A stretch of DNA of 64,000 bases, from assembly GCF_964019385.1 (NCBI RefSeq), contig NC_088643.1, positions 12,045,003 through 12,109,002 on the forward strand. Direction: 5' to 3'. The notes beneath the pieces are model-generated. The model saw only the letters and a list, made by a program, of their open reading frames with translations. It searched no databases and was not told the DNA's origin. How positions within the stretch are numbered: the stretch's first letter is position 1; the number at the start of each line of letters is the position of its first letter. Made by a program: the position numbers and the translations under genes. This document shows positions 1 through 11,271 of this stretch, in pieces. Source of the stretch: Sycon ciliatum. Taxonomy: Eukaryota; Porifera; Calcarea; Leucosolenida; Sycettidae.

Positions 1-3
1 AAC

Positions 4-420
4 TTACTGTAGTATGCGACGTCTGAGTGCTGCCAGCATAGCACAGTGTTGGTTGTGTTCACTTAGGTGTTCATCAGTTTGACGATGTTTACCACACAGG
101 TAAGCCATGTCACAACGAGGACATGCTGTGATGTTGTCCAGGTCATAGCAGACAAAACATGCTGCTACACGTGGACACCATTCCAGTAGTGCAATGTGGT
201 GATCAATGCTCACTAGGCCTCTCTTGGATTGACGATGCAGGGCAGCAATGAGAGAGTAGCATAGTATAGTATCGTTTCCAGCTTGTGGTGGTAAGTACAC
301 AATTCCAGACACTGACAGACCAGTTGCACAATTGCTTGGCAGGTAAGCACTAAGATCCTTAATCAATGACTTCAACGCTGGGAAGAGTTTGGACATTTCT
401 GCAACTGCAAAGACAGTATT
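4..420 (-). CDS. NLR copy 1, exon 3: MYND-like zinc finger
   Basis: Last exon of the first CARD/NB-ARC gene (protein residues 962-1099). The acceptor TCTAG lies just upstream of base 420 and the exon opens in phase 0, matching the phase 0 donor of exon 2. The frame ends at TAA. The zinc finger spans about residues 1049-1087: CFVC, then CPRC, then YLC, then a His/His/Cys tail (H at the position where MYND has its sixth Cys, then SEH and HC). MYND fingers usually bind proteins through short proline-rich peptides, so a partner-binding role is inferred. All other family ligands are present. The TAA sits inside a donor-like GTAAGT, so an alternative longer end is possible. The window starts 3 bases beyond the stop, so the 3' UTR is missing. 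Confidence 0.85.
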   Translation of the reverse strand, partial: NTVFAVAEMSKLFPALKSLIKDLSAYLPSNCATGLSVSGIVYLPPQAGNDTILCYSLIAALHRQSKRGLVSIDHHIALLEWCPRVAACFVCYDLDNITACPRCDMAYLCGKHRQTDEHLSEHNQHCAMLAALRRRILQ

Positions 421-743
421 CTAGAGCAAAGCAGACAACAAAGAACAGTGTAGAAAAGAAAGTAACTGAGGCCCGTACACTCAAAACAGAGAACGTCGTG
501 CACAATAATATCAAATCAGACTGATATAGCGGAAAGCAACACATTCCATTTCCATAGTTTACAATGTTCAAAATTATCACATTCCCCTCTGTGTTCTTCA
601 AGAAATCAACCTTAGAGAGACAGACACTATACAGTAGATCATATACTGAGTACACTGGTTTGCAATACAATGTTCCAGTCAGAGTGGAGTGTGGTTGAAA
701 AACAGTTATGGTAACCTGAACTGTGAACACACTACCAGCTTAC

Positions 744-3274
744 CTCCAACAGGAGTATTGTTCTAGCCGTCAGTATACAAGACTGCATCACTTCCAGATC
801 AGGTATCTTGTTCTGGCTACAGTTGTTAATCAGCGCTGCTGTGTGATCTGCTGGATTTGAGCCATTACACCATCTCCTGACATAGTCCATCACAATGTTG
901 TAGGGATGCTGTGCTGGTAGAGTGAGACCCTTTGGAGTTGTGCGTGACCTTCCATTAACTACCAAGGAACTGTATCGGTAGCTGTACACATCATTCCAGT
1001 ACATGTCCAGTAGTGTGGACACTGTGTCATTATCCATGGAGTACAGGTACTGTTGTAACTGAAAAGCAGACACAGTAGTGTGGTCGTCATGGGTATTGAC
1101 CGTGCGCCTGATAGCAGTTGGTACATGTTTCCACTTGCACAGTGGTATACCCAGTGTTGTAATCAATGATGGTGAAATAATCCACTCACTGCTACAGGAA
1201 CTTGACATGACCTTGCCCAGGATCACAGCAATGCATTGTTGCAGAAAGTAGTACATTGTAGCACATGAATCGACTGCACCATCCTGTGATAGGAAGCGTG
1301 ATGAGATTACTCTCTCAGCAAGGTCTTCTACCACCTGTACATTGGGCATATCCTTGTTTAGCAGAGTGGAACAATACAGTTGAATGAGTTTCAGGGCACA
1401 TTCAGTGACATCTGTTGCAAGACCCATTCTCAGTGTTGTTGTAACACGCTGGTACACCACCTGCAGACGGGATAGTGTTTCCTGGCTGGGCTCAACCTGT
1501 CCTTCCCTGCAGTCGATGTCCAGAGACATAGATAGCCTGCATGACTCCAGAGAAAGTTGCATCAAAGGTAGCTGCAGCGGTGACCCCACTCTTGTCGGTT
1601 CTTGTTCAGATTTCTCCAGGAGCATTTGGGTTCTGGAATCCAAACTCTCAAAAGTGACATCAGAATCTGCAATGCTTTGACGGCAAATACAACACAGGAC
1701 CGAGTTGCAAATGCTGTCAGCTTGTACAGATAGCGGTGCTGTGTCCAATCTTTGTATCCTGTCCACAAACTCTCCAACAAACATTGCTGTCCCAAACAAG
1801 GCAAGTAGGATACCCGATGACTTTGTTAATCCAGAGAAAGGAAGCAAGTCATCGCCAGACAAAACATCAACGGCAGACAACGCCATCTGTATGTTCACGC
1901 TTTCCTGAAGCAGTTGGTAACTCCAAAACACTGCTTTGTCTGCACCACAACCTCTACAGTCATCAACTTCCTTCACAAAGCCAAGGAAATGCTTGCACAT
2001 TCGCTGTTGGTACATGTGTTGATTGTCTTCTGGGCATTGGTAACGACCAAACTCGGCGATGAATGGTTGTAACGAGTAGCGATCCAAACACGAATTGTAA
2101 TCCAGGAAACAAATCTTGATCAACGGATCAAAACGTAGAAGATGAACCACATCAACATCATCACCTACAAAATCCACCATTACACAAGCGCATTTAGATG
2201 AGAAGGAGGAGTGCAGTTGAGATAGAGCATGGAATGATTCTTTGTCATCCTGACGTAGTGTGTTGTATGCTACTTTCAACAGCTGCAGAATTCGATGATT
2301 CGGTTTCAGACAGTCATCGTTGAACACATCAAGACCAATCTTCTTGAACAACGATAGCAGCCTGGTGGGAGTTAATCGACCACCTTGTAGAAGACCAGCT
2401 GTAATGCGTACAGCAAGTGGAACATTTCCACAATGATCCACTAACCTCTGTGCATCTTTGATGCTTAGACTACCTTCAACACATAGATCCTGGAGAAGAC
2501 CAACAGCACAAACCTTTGTCAGACCATCAAGACGGTGTTGTTGCAGTTTAAACTGGGAAGCGTGTAGGTCGAAGTAAACACGACTTGTCAGTAGGACATG
2601 GACATGGGGTTGTAGTCGAAGTAGTTGCTCCACAACATCTTGTAGTTGGATATCTTTATCAGCACCAGCCTGCATAGCATCCTCGGCATTGTCTAGGATA
2701 CATAACATGTGGTGTTTGCCACCATCATCATCCCTGCCATCAGTTGATTTCGTTGTCTTGCCAGTAGTTTCAGATGAAGCCGGGTTTGCTTCGAGTCGGT
2801 TTTGAATCATTGCCTGGACAGCGTCAACACCAGCTACACCGCGTAAGTCAAAGAACTCCACACGACAACCAGCATTGCGACATACATGTCCCACAGCAAT
2901 GGCTACGGACGTCTTACCAAAACCAGCTGGTGCCACAAGACTCTGTACTCGTGTAGATGATGACTTGGACTTTGTTGTGAGAATGTTGTGACTGATCTCT
3001 GTAACAATGTCATTCCTGCCAGTGAAGTGTCGGTCTTCGTCCGGTAGAGATGACTGGCTTGAAGTTGTTGATCGTGTTGAATCCTGTGTTGTAGTCAATG
3101 TTGCATTGGATGTTGTACCCGTTCTAGTTGCATTGGCGGTTGTTTCAGCTGATGTTGGTTGTTTGAAGATTGGCTCACATCTGTTGGAGGTCCGTTGTTG
3201 GTCTGCCTGACTATCCCCCACGGTGTGCTGCAATGGCTGTGTTTTCTGTTTGCCAACTGTTGTCATGGTGATAC
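744..3274 (-). CDS. NLR copy 1, exon 2: NB-ARC ATPase with winged-helix and helical region
   Basis: Long central exon (residues 118-961) of an NLR/Apaf-1-like STAND ATPase, expected to switch between ADP-bound off and ATP-bound oligomeric states in the cytosol. After a Ser/Thr-rich linker (about 155-195) come the P-loop APAGFGKT (232-239), a Walker B strand MLCILDNAED (307-316), sensor LLTSR (345-349) and GNVPLAV (400-406, the GxP motif of NB-ARC). A winged-helix-like stretch with DPLIKICFLDY follows, then about 400 residues of Leu-rich helical sequence without recognisable LRR or WD40 repeats. The acceptor TTGGTAG/GT gives a GGT codon with the last base of the CARD exon. The donor is GGAG/GTAAGC, phase 0. 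The Met in this exon just after the acceptor is not needed as a start because the frame continues from the CARD exon. Confidence 0.92.
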
Positions 3275-3599
3275 CTACCAAGCAAACAGAAAGTATGAAT
3301 AAACCTATTGTAAGTTTTAAATCTTTTTCAAAAGGGATGTATGACCTACTTCCTTTGTTAAGCGAAACTTTGTTGCATTTTTTTACAGTTCCGTCAAAAG
3401 CATTCAATGGCTACAACACAGTTTGCAGAGGGGAGAACAGAGCAGCATACGAGAGATAGTAGTTTATAGATGTCACACAGTTTGTTTCGAAGTGGTCCAA
3501 CTTCTCTCTTCATCTGAATCCGATCACAACTCATTCCCTGCATTGAGTCTGCTTCCTCGCTGACTCCCGTCTGCAGTGCTGACACACTGACAGCTCACG

Positions 3600-4558
3600 C
3601 TCCGTAACCTTTAAAAGATGCCGAGAAAATATTTGACCGTACTTCTTTGCTTGAACTGTGTGCTTGATGATTTGCACGGTGCCGCTGTCGGCAGTTTTTC
3701 TCTCCGCCGCTCTCCAGAATCCCATGGAAGATGCCATAGCGGCACAACCAAAACTTAATGTTTTTCATCTTTGCAGTGGGGTTCTTCTGCCAGCACTCTT
3801 CCAAAGCCTGCAGAACTTCTGAGCTCCTTTTCTGGTTTCATTCACCATCGGTGACACGTCGGTCTGCAGGCTGTGGAAGAACGCCAAGTCGTCCGCGTTG
3901 AGATCGGGGTGTTGTCCAGCCTGAACAAAAACCTGAATGTCAAATCCTTTCGCTTTCTCCTGTCCTGCAAACACACGCCCATTGATTTTTGTTGTGTGCG
4001 GACACAAACCATCGTGCTGGTACAGCAGTGACTGGCCGGCTCCTGGTCACTTCTTCGAGCCACGCGGCTTTTCAAATTTCCATTTCCCAGCCCCAACATT
4101 TCCACATGGTTGGACGCATACAGTCAGACCTTGCATAACCGCACACATCCGTTTTCCACAAAACAATCCGATAGGCGAGGGAACCGGATAATCGAACACA
4201 CATACTGTATGTATGCATGGCATATGCTGTATATCGGTAACTAACAATAATTATTATCTTCCGGATGGCAAGGGATCTGGATAAAAGAGGACCGGATAAG
4301 CTAGGTTTGACTGTACCAGCATCACTGGTTGTGTGTGTTGCATCCTCGTGAAACCACCACATTTTCTGTTGCATGCTTGTCATGCATCATGTAGAATCAC
4401 TTCTCGCCTCCATGTGTCTCGTTTTTCAGGTCGGAGAATTTCATGGTCTGGTAATTCAATTGGGAGAGGACAAATTTCATGCGCTTTATTTTATGCTCGG
4501 TTGTCAAATCCGGCTTGATGTATCGTCGCCGTCTCCGCATCTGAAGCGCCTTGCACCT
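3600..4558 (-). mobile_element. Fossil mariner-type DNA transposon (copy in NLR-1 intron 1)
   Basis: Broken transposase sequence on the minus strand, inside the CARD/NB-ARC intron. The clearest piece (about 3780-4007) reads PDLNADDLAFFHSLQ, which resembles the third catalytic Asp region of mariner transposases of the plant/oomycete type. Upstream pieces are better kept in the other two gene copies. A pogo-like MITE (4121-4313) and the LINE at 4559 interrupt it here. No intact frame remains. Confidence 0.6.
4121..4313. mobile_element. Pogo/mariner-type MITE, TA target site
   Basis: Inverted ends CAGTCAGACCT and AGGTTTGACTG, flanked by TA on both sides. The paralogous position in the second copy reads GACGCACACCAGCATC without the insert (about 26185), so the insertion is specific to this copy. 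Confidence 0.8.
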
Positions 4559-4672
4559 TGCTTTGGGTATACATGTACGAGCGGCAGCACCTTTTTTGGC
4601 TCCCGAAAAGCGGCCTTTTTTGTAATTTCCTGGGCTTTAGGCCACCGGAAAAGTCCTTTATTTAGTAATAAA

Positions 4673-5590
4673 ATGGCTAATAAGCCCGCTGCTGAAGTGG
4701 ACATTGCAGTCCTGATCGACGGGGAGCTGAGGGACCTCATCAGGCAGCGTGGACTGGAAATCCCACGAAAAGCCACCAGACCCGATCTTGTTGCCCTGCT
4801 CAGAACATCGCTGGATGAGGACAAAGAAGTAAGTGAACCTACTAGCACGAGCCCCCTGGCTGCTAATGAGGGTGTTGTTGCCAGCCTGTGCTCAGCTCTG
4901 TCTGAACTCACTAATGTCGTCCGAGAGTTGAAGACTGAGTTACACGCCATGAGAGAAATAGAAGCTAAATTCAACGATTCTGCCAGAGAGGTGTTGTGCC
5001 TGAAGACGGAAGTACGGGAACTTAGGAACGACCTGCATGCCAAAGTTGAGAGGTACGATACGGTGATTCAAACTTTGAACAATGACCCCACTGAACCAAG
5101 CTTTACCAAAACCGTATCCTCGACCCCACAACATTGACCCACGTATGCAGAAACTTTGCACCAACAACCAGCATTGCAGCCCAAAAATACTGCCCCTGCA
5201 GCTGCCCCAGCTGCCCAAAGGCCACAACGCCAGCCTCCCAAGCCGTACAGGCGACAGGAATCGTCTCGCTGGCTGGCACCCAAGCTTCCAAAGAGCACCA
5301 CCCGATGTGCACTAACGGGTAAGCCAAGAGTCAAAGTGTTCTACGTTGGCAACGTGGACCCCGAATGTGATGCCAAATCAATTGCAGAGCATTGTCAGGC
5401 ACAGGATGTACACATCGTGCAGAGTGTTGTGTACACCTCGGAGCGCTTCCGAACAGGGTTTGCCAGGGTCACAGTGTTGGCGTCGGACGCCACCACCGTA
5501 CAGGACAAAGCATTTTGGCCGGACTCGCTCGGTTTTGCAGTTCGTGAATGGCGCTTTGGTGCTGACGGCACAGCTCCAGCACTCACATAA
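4673..5590 (+). pseudogene. LINE ORF1 (nucleic-acid-binding protein) with one internal stop
   Basis: The reading frame begins at ATG 4673 and would run to TAA 5588-5590, but TGA at 5135-5137 interrupts it. Sequence before and after the stop is in the same frame, so a single base change (for example from CGA) explains it. The first half has a coiled-coil-like heptad region (about residues 65-145, LTNVVRELKTEL and similar). A basic Pro/Gln-rich linker follows, then an RRM-like fold with KVFYVGNV. This fits ORF1 proteins that coat LINE RNA. The TAA overlaps the ORF2 ATG as TAATG, which suggests coupled reinitiation. Confidence 0.8.
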
Positions 5591-8574
5591 TGCCACACAC
5601 CACCTACCGGTATTCACAGCCCCTGAACCCGCATGCTCCTGTGTTCACCCCTTCGTCTCCAAATCCCTCAACCCCAGCATTCTACTCTACAATTCATCCA
5701 TCCAACCGACTAAATGTTGGCCACATAAACATTTGCAGCCTACGACATAAAACCCATGTTATAACTAAGCTAATAGATGAGCACTGCCTAGATCTGCTGG
5801 CGGTTACGGAAACGTGGCTCGACTCAAGCATCTCGGACACTGAGGTTTCTGTACCAGGCACAATTCTCTTACGTCGAGACAGGCCGTGCGCTGATGGATG
5901 CACTTGCCTATCCTCCTGCACTCCATGTCGTAAAGGAGGCGGGATCTGCATCTTCGTAAAGGAACATGTTAAGGCTAAGCACATCTTGGACCACTCACAC
6001 TCCAGTCTAGAGTTGATGTGGCTTAAAGCTGGCACAGGCAAAGATAGTACCTTGTTTGGTTGCATATACCGTCCCCCATCCGAGCCGGTAGAGTTTTGGA
6101 ATCGGCTCGCTACATCCACCGAGCAGCTGGACGGCGAGAATATTGTGTTGCTAGGTGACATAAATGTGGACTTTCTGCGTCAGACGTCCAGTGCGTTCCA
6201 CCATCTCAAAGACACGTTGCTACTTCCGTGCAGACTGGCCAATAAAGTAACTGAAGCAACAAGAATAACAGGCTCTACCCGTACATCCATTGACTGTATT
6301 CTCACGAACATTGATCGAGTTCCGTCAGCCTCTGTCGTGGACTGTGAGTTTTCAGACCATCGCCTCGTCATTACTTCCGTCCCAGTGCCCATCATGGATG
6401 CGCGGAGCAATACTACTACCCATCAAACACGCAGAGACTACCGGAACTTCAACGCTCAGCGTTTCTGCGATATGCTGCTGTCCTCCGATCTTCATATCTT
6501 TACATCCCGTACCCCAGACCTGATGTTGGACGAGTGGACAGGGAAAGTCAATGCTGTGCTTGATATCATCGCACCGTACGTAACCAGGAAACACAGGAAG
6601 TCCCGTCGGAAAAATTGCCCGTTCATGACTCCGCCCCTCCTTGCCTTGATTAGAAAGCGCAAATCGGTCTTCAAGAAACTAAAAGCTACTAACTTTCGAG
6701 ACGAGAGCCTATCTGTACAATTCAAGCGGCTGCGCAACCAGTGCAATAACTTGTATCGACACCTACAGAATCTATACTTTTCAGACCAGTGCCAGCGGTA
6801 TGAACGGGAGCCTAGGCAGTTCTGGAAAGCCTTGAATATGATCACAAAGCGTTCCTCTCCGAAGCAAACGGTTACCATCCCACCTGAGCGATTGAACGAC
6901 TATTTTCACTCGATTGTCACAGATAAGGAAGCGAATTACAAGCTCCCAATGGGACCTGCTAAATCCGATGACCTTACTACGTTTTCAGCCGTTACAGTAG
7001 CAGAGGTGAAGCTTCGGATCGGTGACCTCCAAAGTAATAAAGCCCCTGGACCGGACGGCATTCTTCCGTGTCTACTTAAAATATCAAAAGACGTAATTGC
7101 TCTATCACTTGCTATCTTATTCAACACTTCCCTCTCGTCTGGTCAATTCCCATCCTTGTTCAAAATTGCAAACATTACACCAATTCTGAAGTCAACTCAA
7201 GGCCCCCGCGACTGCCCTTCTAATTACCGCCCAGTGTCTTTAACATCTATCCTAGCCAAGCTCCTGGAGGGGCTTGTGTTTTCTCGTATACATCTTTTTT
7301 TTAATGATCGTTGCCCATTCCATGTGGACCAGTTTGGCTTTCGGAAGCACCGTTCTACCGGACAGCTTCTCACCAAGGTTACGAACGACTGGCTTGTCTC
7401 GCGCGACGCTGGACTGCATACGGCGGTTGTCTGTATTGATTTGAAAAAAGCGTTCGATATGGTGAAGCATCAGCAGCTTCTTCTTGCTCTCGCAGCTGTC
7501 GGTATTTCGGGAGCGGCCCTGGCCTGGTTCCAATCATACCTTTGTGCCAGACAACAGCGGGTGGTTACCCACACTGGAACATCTCCATTGGTGGCAATCA
7601 CTAGTGGCGTGCCACAGGGCACCATTCTGGGTCCGGTTCTATTTAACATCTATGTACGGAAGCTCCCATTGACAGCAGAGGCCTTTTCTTGCAAGCTCCC
7701 GATGTTCGCTGACGACATGACGTTGCATGCCAGCAGACGTACACAAGCTGAGGCCGTCGCTACCGTTACTGATTCGTTATCTGCAATTTCTGTGGATCTA
7801 GACGAGCTTGGGCTGCGCATTAATACAACAAAGACTGTAACTTTGATGATTTCTAAGTCTTCTCAACCCCTCTCAACTCCAATCGTTTTTAACCAACAGC
7901 CTCTGACTCAAGTGTCTAGCACGAGAATCCTGGGAGTCATTGTAGACAGTGATGTTTCTTGGTCTGGTCACATAGACTTTATCGTTAGGAAGACTTGCAC
8001 GAAAATTGGCGCTCTTCGACGGTGTTTTCGGCAACTAAGTTTGAAGGCAACACGGCAGTTTATCCTCTCTGTTATCCTGCCTGACTTATTATACTGCTGC
8101 TCTTGCTTTGCACTGAAGCTATCCGCCAAGGACCGGCAGCGACTCTCGTCCGTTTATCGTCGTTCTGTACGCGCTGCTTGTGGCTCGAAACTACAAGATG
8201 ACGTCATGCCGCTGTTAGCTAGATTGTCGATTGATCCGTTTGAACATTACCTTATTCGTAGCATTGCTAAATTTATCCATGTTAATCATGTCGTTTTCCC
8301 TCTCCCAAATCTGACGGACCTTTTCCCTCAAGTTTCAACCGGCCCTAGGACAACAAGAAGCTCTTTTAATGCTGCTATTGCAATATCTAAATTCCGGACG
8401 ACTGACGGTGTCAATTCCTTTTCAAATCGTGCTGCCCTGTTCTTTAATTCTTTGCCTGTGGAGTGGCGCACCCAGCACCGCACTACATTTGCTAAGCACC
8501 TTCAGACCATGCTAAAAGACGCAGCGTCTTTTCAGAAGTATTTTGATCTTCTTTTCAGCAAACTCCCTCATTGA
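5590..8574 (+). CDS. LINE ORF2: APE endonuclease plus reverse transcriptase
   Basis: An uninterrupted 994-residue frame. The APE-type endonuclease occupies about residues 40-262, with N in HINICSL, E in AVTETWL, YRPP, GDINVDFL, SIDCILTN and SDHRLV, all of the usual catalytic set. The reverse transcriptase lies at about 470-740, with NKAPGPDG (about 485), SNYRPVSL, FGFRKHRST, CIDLKKAFD, GVPQGTILGP (about 672) and the catalytic FADD (about 705). A C-terminal region with conserved Cys follows. Together they carry out target-primed reverse transcription. The start ATG overlaps the ORF1 stop. The intact ORF2 suggests recent insertion, although ORF1 has a nonsense codon. Confidence 0.95.
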   Translation: MPHTTYRYSQPLNPHAPVFTPSSPNPSTPAFYSTIHPSNRLNVGHINICSLRHKTHVITKLIDEHCLDLLAVTETWLDSSISDTEVSVPGTILLRRDRPCADGCTCLSSCTPCRKGGGICIFVKEHVKAKHILDHSHSSLELMWLKAGTGKDSTLFGCIYRPPSEPVEFWNRLATSTEQLDGENIVLLGDINVDFLRQTSSAFHHLKDTLLLPCRLANKVTEATRITGSTRTSIDCILTNIDRVPSASVVDCEFSDHRLVITSVPVPIMDARSNTTTHQTRRDYRNFNAQRFCDMLLSSDLHIFTSRTPDLMLDEWTGKVNAVLDIIAPYVTRKHRKSRRKNCPFMTPPLLALIRKRKSVFKKLKATNFRDESLSVQFKRLRNQCNNLYRHLQNLYFSDQCQRYEREPRQFWKALNMITKRSSPKQTVTIPPERLNDYFHSIVTDKEANYKLPMGPAKSDDLTTFSAVTVAEVKLRIGDLQSNKAPGPDGILPCLLKISKDVIALSLAILFNTSLSSGQFPSLFKIANITPILKSTQGPRDCPSNYRPVSLTSILAKLLEGLVFSRIHLFFNDRCPFHVDQFGFRKHRSTGQLLTKVTNDWLVSRDAGLHTAVVCIDLKKAFDMVKHQQLLLALAAVGISGAALAWFQSYLCARQQRVVTHTGTSPLVAITSGVPQGTILGPVLFNIYVRKLPLTAEAFSCKLPMFADDMTLHASRRTQAEAVATVTDSLSAISVDLDELGLRINTTKTVTLMISKSSQPLSTPIVFNQQPLTQVSSTRILGVIVDSDVSWSGHIDFIVRKTCTKIGALRRCFRQLSLKATRQFILSVILPDLLYCCSCFALKLSAKDRQRLSSVYRRSVRAACGSKLQDDVMPLLARLSIDPFEHYLIRSIAKFIHVNHVVFPLPNLTDLFPQVSTGPRTTRSSFNAAIAISKFRTTDGVNSFSNRAALFFNSLPVEWRTQHRTTFAKHLQTMLKDAASFQKYFDLLFSKLPH

Positions 8575-8768
8575 TCTGCACCGCCTGTATTGTATAACTG
8601 TGTTTACTGCGTTCCTAGTTTAAATTCGTTTTTAAAAACATCTCTTTAATTCTTGCATTATCCCATTATGACCATGCTTAAAGACTTTTCAGAAGTATTT
8701 TGATCTTCTTTTCAGCAAACGGCCTCATTGATCTGCATCGCTTGTATTGTATACCTGTGTTTACTGCT
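8506..8768 (+). repeat. Direct duplication of the LINE ORF2 end/3' UTR
   Basis: The stretch 8506-8610, containing the last ORF2 codons and the start of the 3' UTR, recurs at 8671-8768 with a few changes and a short internal deletion. Both carry TTCAGAAGTATTTTGATC. It is an internal duplication within the LINE. Confidence 0.8.
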
Positions 8769-8843
8769 TACTGCTTACTGCTGCTTTATTGTTCCAAGTA
8801 TCAGTTTAGTTTAGTTTAAATATCTCTTTTAAAAGTCTTGTTA

Positions 8844-9225
8844 GGCCAAACTAAAGAAGGTGTGTGGTTCGACTCACCCGACCGACCGTACAATTTCAGC
8901 CCGACCGTAACTTTTTTTCGGCGGGCTGTCGTGTGACTGACGTACGTACGTGGACTGAACACGTCCACGTCTACGTGCTGTGCGGCGTGAGTCTGCGGAC
9001 GCAGGCGGCTCCTTTTGGACTTGACTTGTACTTGTAGTTGTACTGCAGTGCAGTGCAGTGAGTGGTACGACTGCTGCCTTGTGCTGGTAGTAGAGTCTAC
9101 TCGATACGCGTATACAGTGTATTTACATGTACTAAAAATATATATTTAAAAAAAAAAAAACCGCCCGCCCGCCCGTAAAAAAAATGTCCATGTTAGTCGA
9201 ACCACACACCTTCTTTAGTTTGGCC
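8844..9225. mobile_element. PIF/Harbinger-like MITE within the LINE
   Basis: A 382-bp element with perfect 31-bp inverted ends beginning GGCCAAACTAAAGAAGG. It is flanked by TTA on both sides (8841-8843 and 9226-9228), as expected of PIF/Harbinger insertions (TWA). It holds no coding sequence. The interior is rich in CCGACCG-like and GCCCGCC motifs. Confidence 0.85.
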
Positions 9226-9498
9226 TTATTATTATTTTTTCTCACCCCACACCCCTCTACTCTGTTATCGGCCCTCTTAAGAGTTGTGTTCATCACTGTT
9301 GAGGCTTCCGATGGAAAATAAAAGAATACTACTACTACTACTACACCTAGTTCAAACAGTCACAGGTGAGACATTTCCTCCTTCCCTTACCAGCTTGCTG
9401 GCTAGTCAGTTCAACGACAATCGACCCCAGTTGTGATTGTTTACAACAATCAGCTTTTGTGCGATTTCAGTGGTGAACTTTTGACCGGCTCCTCGGCC

Positions 9499-9691
9499 AC
9501 ACTGGGTGTGTTCGATTACAGCCATTAATTGATTCATGAATGGAATCTTGTCGTTGGATTTCATGTCATGTAGCCCTGGAATCAGTTTGGAATCCATTCA
9601 CCCTAACATGGGGTGATGTGAATAGCCAGGGACGATTCATGAATGGATTCAACATCGTTTCGCGGTCATAACTCAATCGAACGCACTCACT
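9499..9691. mobile_element. Short MITE, GTGCGTTCGATTA ends (copy a)
   Basis: Ends resemble TGTGTTCGATTA and ATCGAACGCACTCA in inverted orientation, with internal GATTCATGAATGGATTC motifs. The same element lies at the matching place in the other gene copies (26849-27034, 58707-59231), so it predates the array. A related, better preserved copy is at 11515. Confidence 0.65.
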
Positions 9692-11271
9692 CTTTCCGCT
9701 TGCGTGACCAGTTGAGTTCCGACACTGGAACGTCACTTGATACTTGCTCATGGTACCACTTGAGCTGTTTGTACACAACAGTTACCTTGAGATTTAGAGA
9801 AGGGAAGGCTGGGCAGGGCGGCGCAAACAGATTCTTTGTCAGCGGTCTACCTCCCGTGAGTTCTGCGGAATGAAGAGTGACGTCCTTTTGATTGGGGTCT
9901 TCATGTCCTTTTGTCCGGTGCGCACAGTAACTGGTGTTGTTGGCGGTGATATGCTTTTCAGCACACGAGCGGCTCTATCCCTAACTTTTTCTTTCTTGCC
10001 AGGCATATTTGCAATCCCTCTGCGCCAAGGAACGAACCACAATGATTGTTAAGAAGGCTCTGTTCCTCATTTCTCACTTCGGTGTCGTGCACCTGTGCGT
10101 GTGTTCTGGTGACATCCTGTCAAGACAGGGCTATACTTCTTAAATTTTTCGAAAGGACTCCACGCATATCGGAGGTTCTAAGCCTATCAGAGTAATATGT
10201 GTCACCATGGCTACCCTATCTGGGGGGGGGGGGGGATAGATCACCGACATGTGTGTCTAATGCCTATAGAAAGATCATAAACAGAACACTAAAACGCTAT
10301 CCGAGTTCAAAACCCCATGTAGAAGTTTTGCTTATCAACGGAGAAAGTAAATTAAAAAATCATAGTACTGGTAGTGTTCTCAGACTGTTCTGTTCACTGA
10401 GCAATGATAGAGAGATAAGTTCACGTTAGAAAATAATGCCCTGGTTCCAGGTATTACAAACAAGAATCCTGGGCTTATCTCCTACCAGCGGTTGTGCTAG
10501 AACTCTACGACTAGTACGACTAGTAACAAAGTTATGTTCCACTGATAGCGGATTTTCAACGATGGTGTTCAACTTGATCACTATCTTGACCTAGTGAGAT
10601 CTTTTGGAGGTAATTGAATGATGGCTGGTAGCCTCGGGCTCAGGATTTCCATGGATATGTTCGAATCTATGACCGCCGCCAAAGTACCTTGCAATCTTCG
10701 CTCTCCAAGTACTACTGTACTGAGCCTAAGTTGATGATTTCGTCTGGAAATCTATAATCTCTGGGGAATGCTGCACTATACCTGCGGAGTAGCAATGAGA
10801 AAAACTGACTCCGACTACAGCAATGTTTCCGATTTCAAAGGAAACTGCCTAAGAAAAACAACGCTTCATCACCAGCTACGATGCAAAAACAACCCAGCAA
10901 TAATCTAGTGACCCATGACAGTGCTTCACGCCGGTGGCACCTGCATTTCTTGTAGATCTACAGAATCATCATGTAGATCTGGTTATAATCTCAGGACTGT
11001 CCATCTAACTGAACCCACAGCATTGTGTATTCCCAGTTTGAGCTCTGAATACGATTGATGTGAGTGTATGTACGGGCTGATCATCTGTAATGGCTTCCTA
11101 CTTGCGCTTGTAAAAAAGTACAGTACAGCTATAATACTGCACAATGAAATACGGTTGTGTCACTCAAGTTTGCGCCTTGCACCTTTCGCAGCCCAGTGAT
11201 CAGTGCAGGTCTAGGGTTGCGGACCGCCCGGCGCGTACTTGAGTTACCCGACTGGATTCCATTGAGCAGAA

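Larger units (their letters stand above)
4559..9343 (+). mobile_element. Full-length CR1/L2/Jockey-group LINE
   Basis: A non-LTR retrotransposon with ORF1, ORF2, a 3' UTR and a short (ACT)n tail after an AATAAA. The target duplication is CACCT (4554-4558 and 9344-9348). The empty site is seen in the second copy (GCCTTGCACCTAGTCC, about 26687). It landed in the fossil mariner within the first NLR intron and lengthened that intron to about 8.5 kb. A Harbinger-like MITE sits in its 3' UTR. Confidence 0.9.

Noticed and set aside
359..730. Minus-strand frame between NLR exons 2 and 3
   Set aside because: It spans the intron between a good donor (743) and acceptor (421); the counterpart frames in the other copies are interrupted.
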